From Antrodiella citrinella (lineage: Eukaryota > Basidiomycota > Agaricomycetes > Polyporales > Steccherinaceae): a stretch of 42,569 bases of DNA. The translations under genes were made by a program, and so were the position numbers. The DNA lies in NCBI GenBank assembly GCA_004802725.1, contig SGPM01000244.1:1-42569 (forward strand), given 5' to 3'. The first letter of the stretch is position 1. Every line of letters begins with the position of its first letter. The notes below the pieces were generated by a model. It did no database searches. It worked only from the letters and a program-made list of their open reading frames with translations, and was not told the origin of the DNA. This document shows, in pieces, positions 1 to 8,548 of the stretch.

Positions 1-269
1 CAAGGGTCTTTCGAGCAGGAAGAACGCAGCCAAGCCCGACACACCACGAGTAGACTGTGTCCTGGACCGATCGGCGGGGGTTGTGCAGCCATTAGGGATG
101 CCCGCCCCTGGTAGCAACCAGCAGGATAGTGAGTGAAAGCAAGTTTTCCATAACGTCATGATTGACAAGGGTATAGTTCAAGAGAGTTTTCGCAACCCTG
201 TTTCAGGGGTTCCAATGTCAGTTCGGGTGAGTATCAGCGAACTTTTCAGGTCCCAGCCCACGCAGTGAG

Positions 270-854
270 TTGTTTCCCTTGGTGAAGGACATTCCGCTGA
301 ATGACAGCAGAGATGAAGGTGCACCTCCGAGCGATTCAAAAGAAGACCTCTTCGTGCAACATCCGAACGAAAACGGCGATTTGAACGGATTTGCCTTGGA
401 GCTTAAGAACCTTTGGAATGTATCCACCAGAGACACTGGCGAGTGGGCCTTTGGAAGTGACGCACTTCGGGAAGAAGAAATACGAGTTGCAATGAGCAGC
501 GAACGGATTCGTATGACGAGTGTGCCTTGGCTTCTTGCTGATAATGTGGTAGGTCGCGATGATTTTCTGCATTATATATTGTATTCTTACCATGTGCAGC
601 GAACGTTGCGACTATTGGAAGACAAGAGCGCCGCTAATCGATGTCAAACACTGATCGACATGGCTGTTAGAATTCCTGAGGACAGTAGGAATATAATGAA
701 TGTATTGCGTTTGGCTGAGCTCTTGCAAACGCATGAGAGAGGGGGAAATACACGAAAAGAGGGCTTTATCTACGAAAACGGGATCAATGATAAATCCGTT
801 GTTGATCTACGAGAACTGCCTCATCAAAGATTTCAACAAGTGGCGAGGGCATAG
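270..854 (+). CDS. Unassigned coding fragment, probably internal or 3' exon
   Basis: This is an open frame of about 190 codons with balanced, acidic composition (NENGDLNGFALELKNLWNVS, later LLEDKSAANRCQTLIDMAVR). It does not begin with ATG. The frame is entered at a TTG just after a possible acceptor (cacgcag, near 261-267), so it is probably an exon whose start lies upstream or outside the window. After about codon 160 composition weakens. A second frame (INPLLIYENCLIKDFNKWRG, about 786-850) then looks equally coding, which suggests an intron around 730-785. I recognise no domain, signal peptide or membrane segment. Confidence 0.35.
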   Translation: MFPLVKDIPLNDSRDEGAPPSDSKEDLFVQHPNENGDLNGFALELKNLWNVSTRDTGEWAFGSDALREEEIRVAMSSERIRMTSVPWLLADNVVGRDDFLHYILYSYHVQRTLRLLEDKSAANRCQTLIDMAVRIPEDSRNIMNVLRLAELLQTHERGGNTRKEGFIYENGINDKSVVDLRELPHQRFQQVARA

Positions 855-1207
855 TGCTTGTGATGTCTCCTCTTAGCGAGCTGGAGATAGAAATGGTGAG
901 TATATGCGTTCTGATTGGTTCATATACTTCACTCATGTTGTTTCGTAAGGCTGAGCGTTTTCTCAAGATCATGATGCGGTGTCAGTAAGTGAAGAAGTCG
1001 CCGAGGAAGACTCCAGAGTTGGTCGGCAAGTGAGTACGAGGTCAATAAGTCAGTTGTCGTCAGAATTTAGAGCATACAGGCGGCAAGACGCGAACGGGAG
1101 CAGCGAGGTAATTGGCGGATCGACGCGACGCGACGCGGTAGCGGTCTACAAAAGGGTACGCGTCTCGATCACGTGCCGAAGACCCACACCCACTCAGACG
1201 AAAGTGT

Positions 1208-1312
1208 CCAGACGTTTCTGTACAGTGTGTGCCTTCAAAGTTTTCGGGCTCCGATCGGGTTCTCCCGTACATGCCTGGTCTGTCTTCCGCACACACTGTA
1301 CAAAACGTCTGG
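1208..1312. repeat. Near-perfect inverted repeat, 24/23 nt arms, 58-nt loop
   Basis: The left arm (1208-1231, ccagacgttt then ctgtacagtgtgtg) is the reverse complement of the right arm (1290-1312, cacacactgtac then aaaacgtctgg), apart from one extra base in the left arm. The arms can pair into a hairpin with a loop of about 58 nt. I see no transposase frame around it and no clear target-site duplication. It could be the core of a small non-autonomous element or an RNA hairpin. Confidence 0.7.
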
Positions 1313-1845
1313 TTCACGAGACTACAGAGCCTCTAGAGCCAAACGGAGACCGGATTCGAACTCGGCGTTGCTGAAAGCTTCAGAAAACACACCTCCGAGA
1401 TTTTTCCCACGGGTTTTCAAAATGGCCAAATTTTTGGCGACTTTTTGTCGCATATCTAGTGTTACCGGAAACCAAATCTTGGACCTGACCAGTTGTTTTC
1501 ACAGTCAAAGTGATGCTTAGTACGTCGCAGCTGATGATATGGGAAGGAATAGTAATTCACTGTCAAATTGTGTTCAAGCCGGTGGTCAAGCTGTCATCGT
1601 CGGCGGACGTCTTTAGATGACTTCCCGTTTTGAGACGCTCGAACATCGTGCATTTTCACACCGTTCTTGACAGGATCATCTTGTACTCTTGGAAAGGAGT
1701 CGATTGCGCATTTTTCCCACATTTTATCGAATTGTTTCGGTGGGTGGCCAAATTTTGAGGGTCAAATTTCTCGAAAGGGACTTTGAGGCAAATTGGCTCG
1801 TGCAAATCAACTCCTTTGGTCCCAAATCGTCCATTTCTGCACTCA

Positions 1846-1846
1846 N
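1846..1846. other. Ambiguous base (N)
   Basis: This is the only undetermined base in the window. It shows the assembly is draft quality at least locally, which matters when judging the single-base frameshifts noted elsewhere. Confidence 0.99.
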
Positions 1847-1937
1847 AAATACCTCGCCGCATCTTCGGTGCTCCAGAAAATTCGACTTCAAAATTAGTTG
1901 ACTTTGATTGTCCGCAACTGTAGTCCAAGGCTGGAAA

Positions 1938-2141
1938 ATGCCTGCAATCCAGTGGGTCCGCAGAGCCATCTTCGGAGCAGCTCAGGCCGGAGCTGTCCCG
2001 CCGCCGGTCAACGTTGGAACTCTACTACGCCAAATTTGTCACTGTCAACACCCCGACCTCGATCGCTCAGTCCTCTCGAGATGTGCTGTACTCTTGGTCA
2101 TGGAGGCGACTGCTTCAGATAGTCTTCACTCAACAAATTGA
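1938..2141 (+). CDS. Small open frame, 67 codons, doubtful
   Basis: An ATG-initiated frame begins MPAIQWVRRAIFGAAQAGAV and ends at TGA. The first half has an amphipathic, Ala-rich look and the middle has LLRQICHCQHPDLDRSVLSR, but no family is recognisable. It sits about 300 nt upstream of the carboxylesterase promoter. It could be the last exon of a decayed gene or chance. Confidence 0.2.
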   Translation: MPAIQWVRRAIFGAAQAGAVPPPVNVGTLLRQICHCQHPDLDRSVLSRCAVLLVMEATASDSLHSTN

Positions 2142-2413
2142 ATATCCCACACACTCTCTTAATATGACATCCGAGTCCACATTCAACCATGTTCTGGTAG
2201 TTTGTAAGTTTTTCGCGCTTGCTTGCTCATCCTTGTATTGAAGAAGCCGTTCGCTAGGATCAGATCGTGATTATGTGCCATATCCGAGACAAGTGCTTTG
2301 TCAAGTTTGTGGTCGGAGATTGACATTTCTGTACAGTTACCTATCTGGCAGAGACAGAAATGCTTTTTCCGCTTGCGACTACATGACAGAATGGTTCTCC
2401 GTTCAGCGCCCGG

Positions 2414-2420
2414 ATATATA
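2414..2420 (+). promoter_or_regulatory. TATA box of the carboxylesterase gene
   Basis: The sequence gatatataag lies about 30 nt before the first ATG (2448). This is so close that transcripts would have almost no leader before 2448, and the second in-frame ATG at 2460 may be the one used. Either start keeps the signal peptide. Confidence 0.5.
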
Positions 2421-2447
2421 AGACTCACCATGTATTCTACATAGAAG

Positions 2448-4962
2448 ATGAGTCGAACCATGCACTCGTCACTGTATTTGCTTGCCTATCTTCCGTTCAC
2501 TTGTCTTGTTCTTCTGACTGCTGCAGAGCGCCGCGCTTTCACGGCCACTCCTCCTGTCTTACTTGACGACTCGGATGCTACTGTCATAGGTTCTACAGAT
2601 GGACTGACGAACAAGTTCTTGGGTATACCGTATGCGCAACCTCCGTACGTTCTTTCTTTCCTCAGCCACTGACTTCGGCTCAATCCGAAGTCTTCGGCAG
2701 CGTTGGTGAACTCCGATTCAGACATCCTCAGCCGATCGAGCGATACGCCTCCACCTACACTGCGTCTAATTTTGGTCCCTTTTGTCCACAGCAATATGTG
2801 CCTACCTTGACGACGGTTCCTCCTACTCTCGACCTCGACCTCGCCGACAAGATTCTGAGCACCGTGCTCAACGCATCTGCTCCCCAGTCTGAAGATTGTA
2901 TGAGACTCACCTTCCAGGCTGTGCTACTTCGAGGACCACTGACGCAGTTTTACAGGTCTCACCTTGAATGTATGGACGCCGCCAAATGCGAATCCGGAAT
3001 CTGGCTTCCCTGTTGCCATCGTGCGTAGCGTCTGTCTTTCTGTCGATCAAAGGCTCACACATTGTTTTATCAAAGTGGATACACGGAGGTATGATAATAT
3101 TATGCTGCGTCGTATAACTCATGTCGAGCATCGGAATCAGGCGGGTTTCAAGATGGAGGTAGTGCTCTGTAAGTTTTTTGCGACATTACCCAACGATCGT
3201 AATGAATCTATGCTGATTTTTTACCAGGTACGACGGCGGTGTCATCGTGGAAAGAGCCGTGCAACTGTCAGAACCTATGATCGTTGTCACTATAAACTAC
3301 AGGTACGAAATTCTCATATATCTGCTTCACGTTCGTATCGACGACTGAATATCTCTTAGGCTCTCCGGTGAGTCAGCCTCAGTCGTCGTCCGCAATCGAG
3401 CGTAGCGCTGAATGCATCCTTAGCATTGGGTTGGCTCACAGGAGCAGAAGCTAGGGATGCAGGTGTAGGCAATCTAGGTTATAGTGATCGTGCGTTGCAT
3501 CTCACATTTCTTTTGTCTTCACCACTGACAAGACATCCCCAGAACGTCTTGCGCTTCAGTGGATTCAGAAACATATCCGCTCTTTTGGAGGTGATCGTGC
3601 CAAGGTGGTAATGTAAGTCGTATCCGATCGAAGATCCGCGATCGTAGGTGTTGACCGTGACACCGAGTCATAGCTGGGGACAATCGGCCGGTGCAATGTC
3701 CGTCGCTGCTCACATGCTCACCAATGGCGGAAACAACGAGGGTCTCTTCCGGGGAGCGTTCATGCAATCTGGGTCGCTTCTCCCTTTGGGTGACATGCAA
3801 GGAGCTCAAGTGTTCTACGACAATCTAGTGGCTGATGCGGGATGCGAGGGTGCTTTTGACACCCTGCGGTGCTTGCGATATATACCGTTTCACCGACTCA
3901 AAGCTGCCATGGACAAGTCGCCTGGCTTTTATGCTTACCAGGTGTGTATGGTTGACGACTTGATTCTGTACGGGAACTGACCTGTCTGTCGAAGTCACTC
4001 GCTACTTCATGGTGGGCTCGTGCTGATGGCAAATTCCTTCCGAAGCCAACATACGAGCTAGCAGCAGAAGGATCCATCTCCAGGGTCCCTCTCGTCATTG
4101 GGGTCAGTCTGTTCGTCATCTTGATCGAGCTTCTGGTTGTTGATTCGGAGTAGAGTTGTGACGACGAAGGCACGATAGTTGCACTCACTTCACTCAATAT
4201 CACGTACGCTCTACACGTTTTCATTCCCGCTGACCACGCTGATTTTCAATCCGTAGGACCACAGCGCAACTCCATACCTGGCTGTCCACGTATTTCTTCA
4301 TAAACGCATCGCGCGCGGAGATCGACGGACTCCTCGCAGCGTACCCAGAGGACCCGAGTCAAGGCTCGCCTTTCAACACGGGACGACTGGATGCTCCGAC
4401 GCCCCAGTTCAAGAGAATAGCCGCGTTGGTGGGTGACATGATGTTCGAGGCTCCTAGGAAGGCGTTCTTGGCGGCCACGTCCGGAAGACAGGACGTGTGG
4501 ACGTACAGTGAGTGCTCAATCGCTATATATGTCTGCGAGCGATTCTCTCAGATATATTTACAGCCTATCGGAGAAACAAAGACGTCGCTGTGCTCGGCTC
4601 CGTATGTACCTGTTTTCCATCCCGTCTCGCACGTTTTCACTGTTCTGCGCTCTCGACAGGCACACATCATGGATCTCTTTGACATGTTCGGGCCCTCGGA
4701 CATGACAGACCACCTCATCCACTTCGTCAGCTACCTCGATCCGAACGGTCTCGCACACCAGACCGCCCTTGACGTCCCACACACCCAAGATATGTTTGCG
4801 GTCGGTGGCTCGTTGTTGTTCTGGCCCAAGTACCACAGCACGTCGAAGACCAAGCTCGTGTATATGGACGGCTCTGTTCCTCTGGGTTTCGCAGAAGACA
4901 CGGAAAGGGATGAGCAGTTGCACTATATGGATAAGTTCTTGAGGGGCAATCCAGTGAGATAG
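2448..4962 (+). CDS. Secreted type-B carboxylesterase/lipase, 15 exons, 578 aa
   Basis: An extracellular serine esterase of the type-B carboxylesterase (cholinesterase/fungal lipase) alpha/beta-hydrolase family. Exons: 2448-2644, 2701-2897, 2956-3020, 3076-3088, 3141-3168, 3228-3302, 3360-3367, 3424-3489, 3543-3612, 3674-3941, 3995-4102, 4154-4203, 4257-4507, 4564-4601, 4660-4962. They sum to 579 codons including stop, about the usual family length. Residues 1-30 form a signal peptide (SSLYLLAYLPFTCLVLLTAA). Family landmarks appear in order: GIPYAQPPVGELRF, SEDCLTLNVWTP, oxyanion loop WIHGGGFQDGG, INYRLSALGWL, nucleophile elbow VIWGQSAGAMS (Ser), acid loop GSCDDEGT (Glu) and His in GSAHIMDLF. 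All three catalytic residues are present. Two microexons (13 and 8 nt) are required by the model. The substrate cannot be told; secreted relatives hydrolyse acylglycerols or other esters. Confidence 0.93.
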
Positions 4963-5309
4963 TGCCGTGATTGATGAAATTGGAAGGAGTTGAGCATTGG
5001 CCGCATTTATGTTCATGTTACCCAAATACACGAGATGCATTCGCACCCGTCTAAACCATTTCGATAAAGCTAAGGTGATTAACTGGACCAACGATGAAGA
5101 GGCTCCAGAAAGTTATCATTTCGTGCATCATTTTATTCAATGGTTGTACTCATGCATCAAGAAATCAGTCCGAGAACAACATAGACTAGTCAAATGCAAT
5201 CCCTACACCTGTTGGAAGATCCAGCACTGTGAAAACTTGTCAGCGGGCATGCCATAATTGACCTTTGAAAGGTAAGGTCAAGTATCCCTAGGGCTTGCAA
5301 CAGATTGTA
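4963..5309. other. Spacer between convergent genes
   Basis: This is the 3' flank of the carboxylesterase and of the minus-strand gene ending at 5310. I see no open frame with coding character. The sequence is A/T-richer than its neighbours, as expected for two facing 3' untranslated regions. Confidence 0.5.
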
Positions 5310-5980
5310 CTAAGCACGTACGGCGTGAGTATCGACCGGATCGTCCAGCCCCCAACTCATAGTCTTGTTTCCGTTCTTGATACTATGAAGCAATATTAGC
5401 ATCGACAGCGTCATACAGAAGTAGTAGACAACGACATACGTATAGCCTTTGCTTGTGCTGCGAATGACATAAACATAGTCCAATGCAGGACGGATGGTGA
5501 TGGCGGTGCCGGCAGGCGCGCACTGGAGGTTTCGCGCTACCGGGATGAATAGATTGTACTTTGTTGTCGAAGTTCCTAACTTCCCACTGAATAAGTCAAG
5601 AATAAGTAATAAGTCAGTCACTACGCATGAGCGGATCGGGGCGGGACAGTACGTACTATCTGGTTTGGGGAGAAAGTGAGAGGGCTGACGGCGGCTGAGG
5701 GACCACTGGGTTGGAATGTGATACCGAACTTGCTAGAGACCTGGTCATGCCAACTTTGGGCGGTCTGTCCCCCTCCCTATCCTTGGACTCCTGTGACAAC
5801 CTCCTGCTGGCGAAGTCCATCCCTCTAAGCGTGCATTCGCGATCTAGAACATCAATGAATTGTACGATCTGACTGGGAGATGGATCGACCGAGGCGTGGT
5901 TGCAGGGCAGCACTTGAAGAGAAACGAAAGGAGACAGAATCAGGACAGAATCGAGCTTGTCGGTGGCGGATGCTCTCTCG
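5310..5980 (-). CDS. Unassigned protein, at least three exons
   Basis: I do not recognise the family. The reliable part has three exons on the minus strand: about 5980-5657, 5586-5440 and 5382-5310. The introns are 5587-5656 and 5383-5439, both GT-AG with good branch sequences. The first exon reads ATDKLDSVLILSPFVSLQVL then CNHASVDPSPSQIVQFIDVL. The end reads RPALDYVYVIRSTSKGYT joined to IKNGNKTMSWGLDDPVDT, stopping after AVRA. The middle is Ser/Pro-rich. The frame is open upstream of the first Met in this exon with coding-like residues, so a first exon beyond 5980 is likely. A start with ATGAT at about 6020 followed by a very short intron is possible but unproven. There are no membrane segments. 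Function is unknown. Confidence 0.55.
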
Positions 5981-6049
5981 TTTGTGAGTCTGTTTTATGA
6001 AAGCTCCCACTCCGACACATCATCCTTTGTGTTCTCCTGTGTACATAGC

Positions 6050-6251
6050 GAATCAAATCGTTCGACCAAACTTCACTGCGGTCCCTCAAGCCCTCACAAA
6101 AGCCATTGTAATTGCTCACGCCATCTACGGTGTCGACGCACATGTCATCCATTCCAGCACCATCCAGCTCTCAAGACCGTCACCAATCTCCATCGCGACA
6201 CAACCTCTGCATAATGTTCCTGTGCTCTTTAGACGGAAGGATAGAACTTGA
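6050..6251 (+). CDS. Coding-like exon, unknown
   Basis: After a good acceptor (gtgtacatag) the frame reads ANQIVRPNFTAVPQALTKAI, VIAHAIYGVDAHVIHSST, then to a stop after RRKDRT. Composition is protein-like and there is no internal stop, but I cannot place a start or upstream exon with confidence. It lies head-to-head with the minus-strand gene ending at 5310. Confidence 0.25.
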
Positions 6252-6831
6252 GAGGGAACCATAGAGGACAAGTGAATTTCCTGGGCGCGTTGAATGACAA
6301 GTCGGTAGTCAGGATCCTCGGTGAGTCAAAGTTCACGCATAGCGCAGAATTGGTCCTTATATCTGTTCATAGCTTTAACTGGCCACATTCATTCCAAAAA
6401 TCGCGCAATGAACGTGTCGATTATCAAGGTGCATACGTCGTATTTGCGCTCTTGGAATACCACTCAATTTTCTTGCTGTCTATTAGGTCCACTTTATTTC
6501 GGGAGTAACGAAGACTCGAAATATCCCTCCCTCCCTCTATGGCAAAGCCATCGCAAGATATACGTCCCCGAGGCCAAACCTCATCGGCGGGAGCCGCTGA
6601 AGTTCTGCAACCTCCTTCACTATTCAGATGTGATAGGTCGGACTGGCACTTTTTGCAGTACGCACGATCTGAATAAACATGTCATCAGTGAGCATCTACG
6701 TGCTCGGACACCGTTTCGCCTTGTTAATTTCGCACTTTCGCCAGCTTTCGAACTGCGAGGATTCCTCCGCCTCAGTCCATCTCGTAGTGCCATCTATACA
6801 TGCTGTTTATTCTTACGCTTGCAGAAATTAG

Positions 6832-7032
6832 GTTCAAAACGCTTTTTATCGCGTTGTGATCTCCGCGAGCGATGTCTTGGACGTATCTGGGCTCTTTTCA
6901 GCGAAAGGAGCGGGCGAGCTTGAGAGGATTGCAAGTTATGGTGAAGGAGTGCGCGCCACTGGAATCGAGGATGTACGCGTCGAACGAAACAAAGCAGAGG
7001 GCCTTGATCAGCGACTTCGTAAAGTCCCTTGA
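6832..7032 (+). CDS. Coding-like terminal exon, unknown
   Basis: After an acceptor (aaattag) the frame reads VQNAFYRVVISASDVLDVSG, LFSAKGAGELERIASYGEG, and ends GLDQRLRKVP before TGA: 67 codons including the stop. The mix of small hydrophobic and charged residues is protein-like. An upstream piece (about 6510-6594, TRNIPPSLYGKAIARYTS) could belong to the same gene, but the joining introns are not clear. The family is not recognised. Confidence 0.3.
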   Translation, partial: VQNAFYRVVISASDVLDVSGLFSAKGAGELERIASYGEGVRATGIEDVRVERNKAEGLDQRLRKVP

Positions 7033-7299
7033 AGCCCCGGTCCGCCAATCTCACACCTCCCCTTCTTGTCCACATTATCAAGTACATCTGGAACACTATC
7101 GGGCAGTCTGGCTTCCAAAATGCACGGTCGTCACGGTCGGGCTTCTGCCCTGTTCTCCGTCTTTCGTATTCTAACTCCTAACATGTTCTGTACGTCCAGG
7201 GATGAGGATCTTTGGATCTTTGGTGCATCCGTAAGTCTTAGACGTCTCATTCGTGTCCAAGCCGCTGACGACCTCTCATAGGCATCTTCCTCTACATCA

Positions 7300-7815
7300 A
7301 TGGTTCCTCCAAAATATTCTCGTGTAGGGTTCGTACACTTCCAACCATGGGCCGTTCAAGCTACCGTGGGATCCGCACCTGCGCCGACTTTTGCACGAAT
7401 CCAAACACGTCCAGTCCACGAGGAACAGGGACGTGGATACGAGACACATCGTATTGCATCGTGGACCGACCCAAGAGAAGCCAGAGGAGGTGTACATTTT
7501 CGTGCAGAGCAAAGCTGTGAGGACGAGTTCGTTTGGATTATACGACCCATTTTCACGGATTCCACCTGGATCTATCGTTCCTCGCCAGACCCAACACAGA
7601 CTCTCAGTCGTCTGCTGTTTCCACACCTCAAGATACTGATACGTTACTATACATTTTCCAACCACCAAAGTGCCTCTCCGTCTCCTACCATGGTTAGTAG
7701 TAGTAGTAGTACCACCCTCTTCGCTCGGTACAAAACCACACCCAAACCGCGAGTCGACGAGCGACGTCTAACAGCAACTCTAAAGGAATCAGTGAGCGTC
7801 GCCACGATGCTATGA
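7300..7815 (+). CDS. Open frame of 171 codons, doubtful
   Basis: The longest frame of this stretch starts MVPPKYSRVGFVHFQPWAVQ and runs to 7815. The overlapping +1 frame looks almost as good for about 200 nt (VLHRGPTQEKPEEVYIFVQS), so an intron or frameshift is probable. It includes a Ser run made by a (TAG)5 microsatellite at 7695-7709. No domain is recognised. Confidence 0.2.
   Translation: MVPPKYSRVGFVHFQPWAVQATVGSAPAPTFARIQTRPVHEEQGRGYETHRIASWTDPREARGGVHFRAEQSCEDEFVWIIRPIFTDSTWIYRSSPDPTQTLSRLLFPHLKILIRYYTFSNHQSASPSPTMVSSSSSTTLFARYKTTPKPRVDERRLTATLKESVSVATML
7695..7709. repeat. (TAG)5 microsatellite
   Basis: There are five perfect TAG units. In the overlapping plus-strand frame they encode a short Ser run. 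Confidence 0.8.
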
Positions 7816-8548
7816 GGGCATGGAAACCTGGAAGAGGCTTGTGAGTATCGAATGCAAGTTGGCGGCGACAAAGTATCTGGTGAGCAACTTTTTCACGGGT
7901 TGAGGCTTGGCTCTGTATTGACGGGTATGATTTTTTTACAGAAGTGCTCGTCTCTTATGAGCAGACCTCTTTGATTTATCTCTCTTGAGTCTGGTCGCTG
8001 CATATTCAGTGTGATACCATGATATGCAACGAACGGGGAGGTTTGCAGCTTTGTAGGTTATGCAAGCTCAGATGACAACGGAAGCGCAGATCTTTAGCGC
8101 GAACGTCACCGACCTTGTTTTATTTGTCGTCATTCTTGCGACCCATGTCCGTCCTTCTCTGAAAATGACATGGCGTGGCGCGACCTCTCGTATTTGTTGA
8201 ATGACTTTTCGCTGTGAATAACATCTTCAAACTTCTTGACCGCGGCATCCGACCGACGAACACCACTAATCTAACATTCTACACCCTGGCGTTGGAACAC
8301 GAAATGATCGCGAGACACATGGCTTCTGCAGCTGCGATAGTTTGTAGCGTCTGCGTTTGGGTATGGGAATCTAGTGCATGCATGGATGCATGCCATTCGT
8401 GGCAGGCGTTTGGCGAAGGCTGTGTGTACTTGGCTACAAATTGGAGGTCTGAGAGCGTGTTCTCCCTTGACAAGTTCGTACTGGCAGAACATCTTGGTGT
8501 CGTCGAGGACACCCTCCGAACATCCTCCTCGACATCAAACCCATCGAG
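7816..8548. other. No supported gene; upstream region of the DUF6535 gene
   Basis: No frame here begins with ATG and shows coding composition for more than a few dozen codons. A palindromic catgcatggatgcatgc cluster lies at about 8377-8393. The stretch presumably contains the promoter of the gene starting at 8549, but I see no clear TATA box. Confidence 0.4.

Larger units (their letters stand above)
855..2413. other. Long stretch with no supported gene
   Basis: It holds a possible donor (gtgagtatat, about 896), an inverted repeat (1208-1312), a short GACGC triplication near 1123-1138 and the only ambiguous base of the window. Two A/T-rich passages (about 1400-1450 and 1705-1760) share wording such as tttttcccac and tggccaaattttg, hinting at an old internal duplication. 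No frame gives convincing spliced coding sequence. Confidence 0.5.

Noticed and set aside
1345..1375. ggattcgaactc, resembling a tRNA T-loop on the minus strand
   Set aside because: The five-base stems around the loop do not pair, and no D-arm, anticodon arm or acceptor stem could be found at the right distances.
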